Assembly: GCA_902462635.1 (NCBI GenBank)
Contig: CABQCN010000063.1
Coordinates: forward strand, 1-7,496
Reading direction: 5' to 3'
From: an uncultured Oscillospiraceae bacterium
Lineage (GTDB): Bacteria; Bacillota; Clostridia; UBA1212; UBA1255
Length of the DNA stretch: 7,496 nt
The translations under genes and the position numbers were made by a program. Positions 1 through 5,472 of the stretch are shown here, piece after piece. The notes under the pieces were generated by a model that saw only the letters and a program-made list of their open reading frames with translations, had not been told where the DNA came from and ran no database searches. Position 1 is the first letter of the stretch; each line of letters opens with the position of its first letter.

Positions 1-828
1 GGCCTGCGGGCGGACCGGCTGACGCCCGAAAATTATAATACGGTGCTGGACACTTTGCTTGCATCGCTCGACGAAGCGGCGGTTCGGAAAGCTGCGTATG
101 ATGCGGCGCTTCAGAAGGTGGAAGCAGCGGTGCGCGCGCAGGAAAACCAGATTCGAGTCCAGACAGAAGCAGCGATACGGAAGAACGTACTGGAAAAAAT
201 CCTACAGGCTGCAGATCCTGAAATGACAGCGGAAGAATATGAAGCGGCGGCGGATGCACAGATGCAAACGGCCGCGGTCCGGGCGCTGGTCGTGCAAAAT
301 ACGGAAGATCAGATTCAGATGCTGATCGCGCAAAATATACAGAGCCGCGATATCGTTTCCCAAATAAACGACGCGGTCAACACAGCGAAAAACGGCGCCG
401 CTTCTTTAACAGCTTTGAAAACGCAGCTGCGGAGCTATCACGAATTTTACAGCGTGTTCTCTTATACCGAAGGGGCGGCGGACGCCGGCGCCGGCGCGGA
501 CCGGCTGCTTTCGGGTGCCGCGGTGCTGTCGGACGGCGCGCAAGAATTATATGGCGGCGCCCTGACGCTGCGAAGCGGCATAAAGGCCTTTACCGAAGGA
601 ATCGCGCAGCTGAAAGATGGCGCGCTGCAGTTGTCGGACGGCTTGCGGGAATTCGACGAACAGGGCGTGCGGAAATTGACGGACGCCGCGGAAGGAGGCG
701 TCAAAGGGCTGCTGGAACGCGTCCGCGCCATCGCGGAAGTTTCCCGTGCGTACCGTTCGTTCGCCGGTATTTCCGACGAGATGGAAGGCAGCGTGAGATT
801 TATTTATAAGACGGATGCGGTACAATAA
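1..828 (+). CDS. Surface/envelope protein with xxxLxxG heptad repeats, C-terminal part
   Basis: The reading frame is open from base 1, so the gene begins upstream and 275 C-terminal residues are visible; the in-frame GTG at 43 is not a convincing start because no ribosome site precedes it. The visible part is Ala/Glu/Gln-rich and probably helical, with no membrane segment, followed by seven exact heptads ending in Leu-x-x-Gly (one has Phe for Leu), visible residues 166-214. The tail reads SFAGISDEMEGSVRFIYKTD. This heptad pattern and this tail are, from memory, typical of Firmicute YhgE/Pip-like and related envelope proteins, whose N-terminal membrane segments would lie outside the window. 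The molecular role is unknown; an extracytoplasmic stalk or spacer is inference. It converges on the minus-strand operon with only 14 bases between stop codons and no clear terminator. Confidence 0.7.
   Translation, partial: GLRADRLTPENYNTVLDTLLASLDEAAVRKAAYDAALQKVEAAVRAQENQIRVQTEAAIRKNVLEKILQAADPEMTAEEYEAAADAQMQTAAVRALVVQNTEDQIQMLIAQNIQSRDIVSQINDAVNTAKNGAASLTALKTQLRSYHEFYSVFSYTEGAADAGAGADRLLSGAAVLSDGAQELYGGALTLRSGIKAFTEGIAQLKDGALQLSDGLREFDEQGVRKLTDAAEGGVKGLLERVRAIAEVSRAYRSFAGISDEMEGSVRFIYKTDAVQ
496..642 (+). repeat. Seven tandem xxxLxxG heptad codons
   Basis: Seven successive 21-base units encode heptads ending in Gly at exactly seven-residue spacing, with units such as AAVLSDG, ALTLRSG, IAQLKDG and ALQLSDG. 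The DNA of the units has diverged, so this is a protein-level repeat rather than a recent DNA duplication. Such heptads usually form a regular helical or coiled-coil rod. Confidence 0.8.
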
Positions 829-842
829 AACGTATCTTGTTT

Positions 843-1313
843 TCAGGAGCCGGAACACTTTTCCGCGTCGATGGCAAGGACGATCATCAGCGCGAGCAAA
901 GCGTTTTCCGGCTTTTTGACATCAATGGAATAGGTATCCGTAAAATTCAACAACTCTTTTGTAATAACGGCCACATCCGTCCCGGACGCATCCGTGATCC
1001 TGTAATCCCAACCGAACAGGTCGCCGGCGGCTTCCCACCCATTGCATTCTATGTGGTACCTGGATCGCAAAAAAGTGAGTTGTTTTGTGATGCAGCCCTT
1101 ATAATCATCGCCGATATACAATTCGAATTTCGGCAGAAACGTCAATACTTTTTCTTTTACCGTGCCGATCGGATTGCTGTTTTTATCCGAGATACGAAGG
1201 CAGTGCCCCCATGAAATCCGGCCTTCCACCAAAAATACCGTTTCTCCGTTTTCATCGTAAATCGTATAACTGTCGAACCAGGAGAAAAAGCGCTGCTTTA
1301 ATAAAAGTTTCAT
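843..1313 (-). CDS. LURP-one-related (Tubby C-terminal-like) family protein
   Basis: The 156-residue protein spans the whole LURP-one-related domain: an opening MKLLLKQRFFSWFDSYTIYD, a central LPKFELYIGDD strand pair, NGWEAAGDLFGWDY, and a closing segment with ELLNFTDTYSIDV and a hydrophobic helix ALLALMIVLAIDA. These are the conserved positions I know from bacterial members, and the length is usual. The fold is a 12-stranded barrel around a central helix, related to Tubby and scramblase; bacterial members have no established reaction, and membrane or lipid association is inference. AAAAGGAG lies 8 bases before the ATG. Its start overlaps the stop of the upstream membrane-protein gene by 4 bases (ATGA), which suggests translational coupling. 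It is the last gene of a three-gene operon. Confidence 0.85.
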   Translation of the reverse strand: MKLLLKQRFFSWFDSYTIYDENGETVFLVEGRISWGHCLRISDKNSNPIGTVKEKVLTFLPKFELYIGDDYKGCITKQLTFLRSRYHIECNGWEAAGDLFGWDYRITDASGTDVAVITKELLNFTDTYSIDVKKPENALLALMIVLAIDAEKCSGS

Positions 1314-1861
1314 ACGGACGGCTCCTTTTGGCTTTCCGCGAATTTCATCCGGATTTCACCGTATCTTTTACTCGTCCGACCGAACACAACCAGATAGGCG
1401 ATATGGACGCATATAGAAATTATTGTAAGTGGGAGTATTGCGATTCCCCGGATGGAACAATAGAAAATGGCGGCGTTGCCGATGAACCGGATCAGCAGCA
1501 TGATTTTTAAGGGACTCCCGGATAGGTCGCCGCAATATTTTTGTTCTAATACCAGGATTCCCTGGAGAACCCTATATTCTATGTAAAACTGGATCAGCAA
1601 GGCGGCGATGCCGAGCAGAAGCTGCCCCGGACCGGCGGTTCCCGATAAATCACACACATATAGGATGCCGGTATAGACTCCCATGCCCGCTGCAAACGGA
1701 AGCGGTTTTCTAAAAAAATCACTCTCGAAGCAAAGTTCCTTTAATCCCCGATACACCAGGATATAACCTACGAATGCGGAGAGCAGGCCGATTCGGACCC
1801 TTCCGATGCCGATATGAAAATCGAGCAATACGAACACGAGTCCCGCGAATATTTTACGCAT
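1310..1861 (-). CDS. Uncharacterised multi-pass membrane protein
   Basis: I do not recognise a named family. The 183-residue protein is strongly hydrophobic, with probable membrane segments near residues 4-15 with 23-40, 55-70, 80-100, 118-137 and 140-160, and a basic, hydrophilic C-terminal tail from about 161 that probably lies in the cytoplasm. The segment QFYIEYRVLQGILVLEQ (91-107) is an amphipathic, Glu-containing stretch next to a helix. GAAAGGAG lies 6 bases before the ATG, inside the end of the upstream gene, and the two coding regions overlap by 8 bases. Its stop overlaps the start of the LURP-one gene. The tight packing suggests that the three products act together, but the function is unknown. 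Confidence 0.75.
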   Translation of the reverse strand: MRKIFAGLVFVLLDFHIGIGRVRIGLLSAFVGYILVYRGLKELCFESDFFRKPLPFAAGMGVYTGILYVCDLSGTAGPGQLLLGIAALLIQFYIEYRVLQGILVLEQKYCGDLSGSPLKIMLLIRFIGNAAIFYCSIRGIAILPLTIISICVHIAYLVVFGRTSKRYGEIRMKFAESQKEPSV

Positions 1862-2555
1862 AGCGTTCTCCTTTCAGACGGCCTGAACGGCGCGGCTTCT
1901 GAAAAAATTTATGGATCGCCCAGAGATAGGGGAGGCCCATATTTGTTTCCAAAAGGGAATTCACGAGAAATGTCTGCAGGCTGAGGTTTCGGATTCCGGT
2001 GATCGCGAGAATAAATTCCCAAGCACCCTGCACGAGAACGCCGATTACAAAGATCCATTTGATATCGACTTTTTCTGCGGGGCGTTTGAGATTCCACAGA
2101 ATCAGCCCGGCATATCCGACAAACAGGAAAACCGCCATAACCGCGTGGTAGGAATCCGTACCGCGCGAAATTTCGACGCCGGCAAAGTTTTTGCCGAAGC
2201 ACTGAGAGATGATTGCCGTACAGAACCACCCGCTCATGATGAGCAGGGACCATTCGAACGCATGACCGTCTCTGTCAAGCCACAGCCAGATCCATGCAAA
2301 ATTCGTCATCCCGTAACTAATGGAAAGCCAAAGCAGAAATAGCGCCGGATCTGCGCCGCTGACGGTTCTCGTATGGAGAAGATGGTAGAATATTCCGTAA
2401 TCTACGATAAAATACAAAATTCCGCCCAGCAGGCCTGCGACCAATGCCTGAAAACGTTTCGTATAGATTAATACAAACGTAAAGAAACAAAGGAATACGA
2501 TATCGATCATGATATACAATGTGTTCATGCTTCTTGCCGCGATCACTTCGCCCAT
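1854..2555 (-). CDS. Uncharacterised seven-helix membrane protein
   Basis: This 233-residue protein has about seven probable membrane helices, near residues 12-31, 36-60, 70-92, 101-120, 138-155, 166-184 and 193-217, and a very basic C-terminal tail (KPRRSGRLKGERYA). Aromatic and polar residues within the membrane are notable: FIVDYGIFY, MTNFAWIWLWLDRD, QGAWEFIL and LLETNMGLPY. I believe similar unnamed proteins occur in other Firmicutes, but I cannot name the family. The frame extends 29 codons further upstream, but the ATG at 2555 is chosen because AAGGAG sits 9 bases before it (2565-2570) and because the extension would run through the promoter and into the terminator of the neighbouring cold-shock gene. 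It is the first gene of the operon. A sensor or transporter role would be speculation. Confidence 0.8.
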   Translation of the reverse strand: MGEVIAARSMNTLYIMIDIVFLCFFTFVLIYTKRFQALVAGLLGGILYFIVDYGIFYHLLHTRTVSGADPALFLLWLSISYGMTNFAWIWLWLDRDGHAFEWSLLIMSGWFCTAIISQCFGKNFAGVEISRGTDSYHAVMAVFLFVGYAGLILWNLKRPAEKVDIKWIFVIGVLVQGAWEFILAITGIRNLSLQTFLVNSLLETNMGLPYLWAIHKFFQKPRRSGRLKGERYA

Positions 2556-2583
2556 TGATCTCATCTCCTTCTCTGTTTTTTGT

Positions 2584-2612
2584 ATTTTACAGAAAAAATA
2601 AGCTCCTGTAAA
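2584..2612 (-). promoter_or_regulatory. Promoter of the three-gene membrane/LURP-one operon
   Basis: Reading the minus strand, TTTACA (2607-2612) and TAAAAT (2584-2589) are separated by 17 bases, each one mismatch from the sigma-A consensus. Transcription would start near 2577, giving a leader of about 22 bases before the ATG at 2555. An inverted repeat TTTACAG-N13-CTGTAAA (2586-2592 and 2606-2612) overlaps both promoter elements and could be an operator. Confidence 0.6.
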
Positions 2613-2620
2613 GTCCATAT

Positions 2621-2655
2621 AAAAAGCCGGGCGGTAAAACACTTTACCGCCCGGC
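2621..2655 (-). terminator. Rho-independent terminator of the cold-shock gene
   Basis: A perfect 13-base-pair stem (arms 2626-2638 and 2643-2655, GCCGGGCGGTAAA on the left arm) encloses a four-base loop. On the minus strand it is followed by five U (A at 2621-2625). It lies 18 bases past the cold-shock stop codon. No U-run follows on the plus strand, so it works in one direction. Confidence 0.92.
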
Positions 2656-2673
2656 TTCCTCCAGCGTTTTCCC

Positions 2674-2886
2674 TTATACGGGGCAAACGTTTACAGCGCG
2701 CATTTTGCTGCTGTTTTTCGGATCGCGTTCCATGTCGAACGTAACTTTCTGGCCTTCTGCCAACGTTTTGAAGCCATCCGAAACGATTGCCGAGAAGTGT
2801 ACGAATACATCGTCTCCGCCGTCGTCGTTGGAAATGAATCCAAACCCTTTTTCTGCATTAAACCATTTTACAATCCCTTTGTTCAT
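2674..2886 (-). CDS. csp: Cold-shock-domain protein (CspA/CspB family)
   Basis: This 70-residue, full-length single cold-shock domain binds single-stranded RNA and DNA, acting as an RNA chaperone in the cytoplasm. The opening [18 protein letters not shown] includes RNP1 (KGFGFIS, 13-19), and RNP2 is VFVHFSAI (27-34); the surface aromatics Trp8, Phe15, Phe17, Phe28, His30 and Phe31 are all present. GGAGGA at 2893-2898 is six bases before the ATG at 2886; a 14-codon upstream extension lacks a ribosome site and is rejected. The Cys in the C-terminal NVCPV is unusual but harmless. It is a single-gene unit with its own terminator, promoter and a leader of about 125 bases; such long structured leaders are typical of cold-induced csp genes. 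Which paralogue this is cannot be told. Confidence 0.95.
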   Translation of the reverse strand: MNKGIVKWFNAEKGFGFISNDDGGDDVFVHFSAIVSDGFKTLAEGQKVTFDMERDPKNSSKMRAVNVCPV

Positions 2887-2928
2887 AAAAAGTCCTCCAT
2901 AAAAAATTTTTCCATCATGCGCAACCAT

Positions 2929-2990
2929 AAAAAAATCACATGTTTTTGTAAATCATTAACAACGGACAAATGACTTACAAAAACATGTGA
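2929..2990 (-). promoter_or_regulatory. Large leader hairpin with U7 tail, candidate attenuator of csp
   Basis: Perfect 16-base arms (2936-2951, TCACATGTTTTTGTAA, and 2975-2990) are followed, after one mismatch, by five more pairs (2953-2957 with 2969-2973), leaving an 11-base loop. On the minus strand the stem is followed by seven U (A at 2929-2935). This is the architecture of an intrinsic terminator, yet it lies inside the csp leader, about 20 bases after the predicted start of transcription and 42 bases before the start codon. It may cause conditional premature termination, act as a temperature-sensitive structure or stabilise the mRNA. The structure is plain in the sequence; the role is inference. 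Confidence 0.65.
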
Positions 2991-3018
2991 GATCAAATGT
3001 GCAACTGACTACGAAGGC

Positions 3019-3069
3019 AACATACCATACTATTTGTAAATTGTCAATAGTTTTTTTGTAATTTTTTTT
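3019..3069 (-). promoter_or_regulatory. csp promoter with upstream A-tracts
   Basis: Reading the minus strand, TTGACA (3042-3047) is a perfect -35 box, with a 17-base spacer and TATGTT (3019-3024) preceded by TGG, an extended -10. Just upstream lie A7 (3051-3057) and A8 (3062-3069), about one helical turn apart, resembling an UP element bound by the RNA polymerase alpha subunit. Transcription would start near 3012. Confidence 0.65.
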
Positions 3070-3155
3070 ATTGTGCGTTATTCCCCGCGTCTCCGGATCT
3101 TTTCCCGTCTTTTTTCCGATCTGCAGGACGGATGAAACGAAGAACGCAAAGCGGG

Positions 3156-3187
3156 TTGACAAGATCGCGGAAAATGAGTAATATAAT
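3156..3187 (+). promoter_or_regulatory. Promoter of the ABC-F gene
   Basis: A perfect TTGACA (3156-3161) is followed at 17 bases by TAATAT (3179-3184); an overlapping TATAAT (3182-3187) fits the consensus better but at a 20-base spacing. Transcription would start near 3191-3194, leaving a leader of about 170 bases before the ABC-F start codon. Confidence 0.65.
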
Positions 3188-3214
3188 ATAAAATTTATGG
3201 AAAGAGGCGCTGCA

Positions 3215-3229
3215 ATGATTCATAAGTAA
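3215..3229 (+). CDS. Four-codon leader peptide (M-I-H-K) upstream of the ABC-F gene
   Basis: ATG ATT CAT AAG TAA is preceded by AGAGG (3203-3207) at a seven-base spacing, so a ribosome could initiate here. An in-frame ATG at 3197 would extend the peptide to MERGAAMIHK, but it lies almost at the predicted transcript start and lacks a ribosome site. Short leader peptides upstream of ABC-F and other ribosome-targeted resistance genes are known to sense stalled ribosomes. That this one does so is inference from position and from the hairpin that follows. Confidence 0.5.
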   Translation: MIHK

Positions 3230-3255
3230 TTTCGATGGTACGAAACAACGGACGT

Positions 3256-3284
3256 ATTTCTGCCCGGAAAGGCAGAAGTCTTTT
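3256..3284 (+). terminator. Terminator-like hairpin in the ABC-F leader, candidate attenuator
   Basis: The stem pairs TTCTGCC (3258-3264) with GGCAGAA (3271-3277) around a six-base loop CGGAAA; a U-G and an A-U pair extend it to nine pairs (3256-3264 with 3271-3279). It is followed by C and four T. The U-run is short, so termination may be partial. It starts 27 bases after the leader-peptide stop and 80 bases before the ABC-F gene, where an attenuator would be expected. I found no convincing upstream anti-terminator pairing by eye. Confidence 0.5.
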
Positions 3285-3343
3285 GTTGCCGTGATCGGAT
3301 TTACTTGTCTGCGCGATAACGATAGAACGATAGTACGGCAACA
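3284..3343 (+). promoter_or_regulatory. Long-range leader stem before the ABC-F ribosome site
   Basis: TGTTGCCGT (3284-3292) is perfectly complementary to ACGGCAACA (3335-3343), nine pairs enclosing 42 bases. The left arm begins in the U-run of the terminator-like hairpin, and the right arm ends eight bases before the ribosome site GGGAGGG (3352-3358). It could hold the transcript in an alternative fold or present the ribosome site. CTTGTCTGC (3304-3312) inside the loop could also pair with the 3' arm of the terminator hairpin. Confidence 0.4.
3318..3333 (+). repeat. Tandem duplication of AACGATAG
   Basis: The octamer AACGATAG occurs twice head to tail within the loop of the long-range leader stem. 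It is probably a small slippage duplication; no function can be assigned. Confidence 0.55.
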
Positions 3344-3364
3344 TGTGAATCGGGAGGGATTTGC

Positions 3365-4858
3365 ATGTCGAGAATTCATATACAAAATCTGACATTTTCT
3401 TATGACGGAAGCTACGACAATATCTTTGAAAACGTATCGTTTCAAATCGATACGGATTGGAAACTTGGTTTTACAGGCAGAAACGGAAGAGGAAAGACGA
3501 CGTTCCTGAATCTGCTGTTAGGAAAGTATGAATACAAGGGAAAAATAACAGCATCGGTGCAATTCAGGTATTTTCCATTCGAATTCCGCGGCGGAAGGGA
3601 GAACACCTTGGAGGAAATACGCGCGGTAAACGATGATTTCCAGCTATGGGAACTGGAACGCGAGCTTGGCAGGCTCGGCGTCCGGACCGACGTACTGCAG
3701 CAGCCGTTTCAAACGTTATCGAAAGGGGAGCAGACCAAGGTCAAGCTTGCCGTGCTGTTTTTGCAGGAGACGGATTTTTTGCTCATCGATGAGCCGACGA
3801 ACCACCTCGATGAAAAGGGGCGCGCGATTACAGCTTCCTACCTTGCAAGTAAAAGCGGGTTTCTTCTTGTGTCGCATGACAGGGCGTTCCTGGATGCGGC
3901 TACGGATCATACGCTTTCTATCAATAAAACGAATATCGAAGTACAAAACGGGAACTTTTCCTCGTGGTATCGTAACAAGCAGCTTCGGGACCGGTATGAG
4001 GCGGCGGAAAACGAGCGGCTGCAAAAAGAAATCAAGCGGCTCGAGACGGCCGCGTCGCAAGCGAAACGCTGGGCGGATCAAGTTGAAAACACGAAAATCG
4101 GGGGCGGCGCCCGGCGGTCGGAAACAAAAAGCATCGGCGGACGCGCCTATATCGGAGAAAAATCGAGACGGATGCAGCAGCGGCGCAAAAATCTGGAGCA
4201 CAGTCAAGAAAACGCGATCAATGAAAAGAAAGGACTGCTCCGGAATCTGGAGAAAGCGGAAGAACTCAAAATCCGGCCGCTGCCCTACCATGCGGAGCTT
4301 CTGGCCGATTTCAAGGGAATCTCGCTCTATTATGGCGCTCATAAGGTTTGCGGCGAACTTACTTTTCAGGTGAAACGCGGCGACCGGATCGCCATCCAGG
4401 GCGGCAATGGCAGCGGCAAAAGTTCGCTGCTGAAACTCCTGATGGGCGAGGAAATTTCATACCAAGGGACTTTCTATAAAGCAAACGGCCTGAAGATTTC
4501 CTATATCCCGCAGGATTCTTCTTTCCTCCGCGGACGCGCGGACGCATACGCCGCGCAATATGGGATCGATCTTACGCTGTTTCAGACGATTTTACGGAAA
4601 CTCGATTTTTCGCGCGTACAATTCGAAAAAGACATGGCGTTTTACAGCGAAGGACAGAAGAAAAAAGTTTTGATCGCGCGTTCTCTCTGCGAAGAAGCCA
4701 ATCTTTACGTTTGGGACGAGCCGCTTAATTATATCGATATTTTCTCCCGTATGCAGATCGAGGAATTGGTACAGCGCTGCCGGCCCACGTTGCTTTTTAT
4801 CGAGCATGACGGGATGTTCCGGGAAAAAATCAGTACAAAAACCGTGTATATGGTATAA
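3365..4858 (+). CDS. ABC-F ribosomal protection protein, Lsa/CplR-like
   Basis: This 497-residue soluble protein has two ATPase domains and no membrane segment, as in antibiotic-resistance ABC-F factors, which bind the ribosomal E site and dislodge drugs from the peptidyl-transferase centre. NBD1 has Walker A GRNGRGKTT (38-46), signature LSKGEQ (118-123), Walker B with catalytic Glu143 (LLIDEPTNHLD) and switch His171. A charged helical linker (about 205-305), the drug-dislodging arm in this family, follows. NBD2 has GGNGSGKS (346-353), a degenerate signature YSEGQ (427-431), WDEPLNYID with Glu452, and His481. The opening (FSYDGSYDNIFENVSF) and the WDEPLNYID motif resemble the Lsa and clostridial CplR groups, which confer resistance to pleuromutilins, lincosamides and streptogramin A; this substrate range is inferred. 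GGGAGGG lies six bases before the ATG. The leader suggests drug-induced expression. Both catalytic Glu are intact. Confidence 0.92.
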   Translation: MSRIHIQNLTFSYDGSYDNIFENVSFQIDTDWKLGFTGRNGRGKTTFLNLLLGKYEYKGKITASVQFRYFPFEFRGGRENTLEEIRAVNDDFQLWELERELGRLGVRTDVLQQPFQTLSKGEQTKVKLAVLFLQETDFLLIDEPTNHLDEKGRAITASYLASKSGFLLVSHDRAFLDAATDHTLSINKTNIEVQNGNFSSWYRNKQLRDRYEAAENERLQKEIKRLETAASQAKRWADQVENTKIGGGARRSETKSIGGRAYIGEKSRRMQQRRKNLEHSQENAINEKKGLLRNLEKAEELKIRPLPYHAELLADFKGISLYYGAHKVCGELTFQVKRGDRIAIQGGNGSGKSSLLKLLMGEEISYQGTFYKANGLKISYIPQDSSFLRGRADAYAAQYGIDLTLFQTILRKLDFSRVQFEKDMAFYSEGQKKKVLIARSLCEEANLYVWDEPLNYIDIFSRMQIEELVQRCRPTLLFIEHDGMFREKISTKTVYMV

Positions 4859-4870
4859 TCTCCCGGAAAA

Positions 4871-5305
4871 TCACTCCAGAATGATGGTAAACGGACCATC
4901 GTTTACCAGTTCCACCTGCATATCGGCGCCGAAAATTCCCGCCTGCGTATCGGCCACGCATTCGCGGCAGCGGGAAACGATCTCGTCGAACAACTGCTTT
5001 GCCTTGTCCGGCGCACCGGCGCCGCCGAACGACGGGCGGTTCCCCTTTTTGCAATCGGCATAAAGCGTAAATTGAGACACCAGCAGCAAGCTGCCCTCCA
5101 CATCCGCCAGGGAACAATTCGTTTTCCCTGCCGCATCCTCAAAAATCCGCAGCTTCACCATTTTGTCCACAATCCGGACGGCATCTGCCGCGGTATCCTC
5201 CCGGCCGATGCCGATCAACACCAAAAATCCCTTGCCGATCCGTGCAACGGATTCCCCGTTTACGGTAACGCCGGCGCGCAGTACACGCTGTATTACGAAC
5301 TTCAT
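4871..5305 (-). CDS. dtd: D-aminoacyl-tRNA deacylase
   Basis: The 144-residue protein cleaves D-amino acids (and glycine from mischarged tRNA-Ala) off tRNAs in the cytoplasm, preventing their use in translation. It carries the family opening KFVIQRV, the catalytic-site SQFTLYAD (77-84, with Thr80), KGNRPSF (87-93) and the Gly-cis-Pro loop within NDGPFT (135-140, Gly137-Pro138) that excludes L-amino acids; length is typical. ATG at 5305 is chosen over an in-frame GTG at 5311 because GGGAGG lies eight bases before the ATG but only two before the GTG. It stands alone, with its own consensus promoter, converging on the ABC-F gene with 12 bases between stops. In many Firmicutes dtd lies next to relA; it does not here. 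Confidence 0.96.
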   Translation of the reverse strand: MKFVIQRVLRAGVTVNGESVARIGKGFLVLIGIGREDTAADAVRIVDKMVKLRIFEDAAGKTNCSLADVEGSLLLVSQFTLYADCKKGNRPSFGGAGAPDKAKQLFDEIVSRCRECVADTQAGIFGADMQVELVNDGPFTIILE

Positions 5306-5340
5306 AGACACCGCCTCCCGGTACGATAAAATCTCCGCTC

Positions 5341-5368
5341 ATTATAATAAAAATAATACCGGTGTCAA
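5341..5368 (-). promoter_or_regulatory. Consensus promoter of dtd
   Basis: On the minus strand both boxes are perfect: TTGACA (5363-5368) and TATAAT (5341-5346), separated by 16 bases. Transcription would start near 5334, about 30 bases before the dtd ATG. Confidence 0.8.
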
Positions 5369-5385
5369 CCGCGGATCGGTTCTGA

Positions 5386-5413
5386 TTGATTTTTTGAAAT
5401 ATCGGTGTAAAAT
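5386..5413 (+). promoter_or_regulatory. Promoter of the ldhA-trx-FTR-cdd operon
   Basis: TTGATT (5386-5391) and TAAAAT (5408-5413) are separated by 16 bases, giving a start near 5420 and a leader of about 50 bases. It lies back to back with the dtd promoter, with 17 bases between the two -35 boxes. No clear Rex site (TTGTnA-type inverted repeat) is visible. Confidence 0.55.
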
Positions 5414-5472
5414 GGATACGTGGTTTAATAAAGTATTTTACGTAAATAATAAAGAGGGAAGGAAGTGGGTAC

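Larger units (their letters stand above)
2887..3364. other. Divergent regulatory intergenic region between csp and the ABC-F gene
   Basis: This 478-base stretch holds no sizeable gene. From left to right it contains the csp ribosome site, a large hairpin in the csp leader, the csp promoter with A-tracts, an unassigned stretch (about 3070-3155), and then the ABC-F promoter, a tiny leader ORF and two hairpins. The longer open frames here (for example minus-strand 3068-3445) have no ribosome site and no recognisable protein. Confidence 0.75.

Noticed and set aside
827..843. AAAAC-N7-GTTTT between convergent stop codons, as a bidirectional terminator
   Set aside because: Five A/T-rich pairs are too weak for a terminator.
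837..1214. A 125-codon plus-strand open frame following the surface protein
   Set aside because: It lies opposite the LURP-one-related gene, which has conserved motifs and a ribosome site.
1911..2342. A 143-codon plus-strand open frame opposite the seven-helix membrane protein
   Set aside because: No ribosome site and no domain; the minus-strand product is clearly a membrane protein with a good start.
3156..3187. TATAAT at 3182-3187 as the main -10 of the ABC-F promoter
   Set aside because: Its spacing from TTGACA is 20 bases; TAATAT at the ideal 17 bases is the likelier element, though both are noted.
3716..4342. A 208-codon minus-strand open frame and a plus-strand frame (3633-4373) inside the ABC-F gene
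   Set aside because: Both are shadows of the intact ABC-F coding region; their Arg/Ser-rich or low-complexity translations match nothing.
4817..4868. Inverted repeat TTCCGGGA/TCCCGGAA between the ABC-F and dtd ends
   Set aside because: The loop is 36 bases and no U-run follows on either strand, so a terminator cannot be supported.
5437..5446. Palindrome TTTACGTAAA in the ldhA leader as an operator
   Set aside because: A 10-base perfect palindrome is expected several times by chance in a window of this size, and it resembles no known regulator site.
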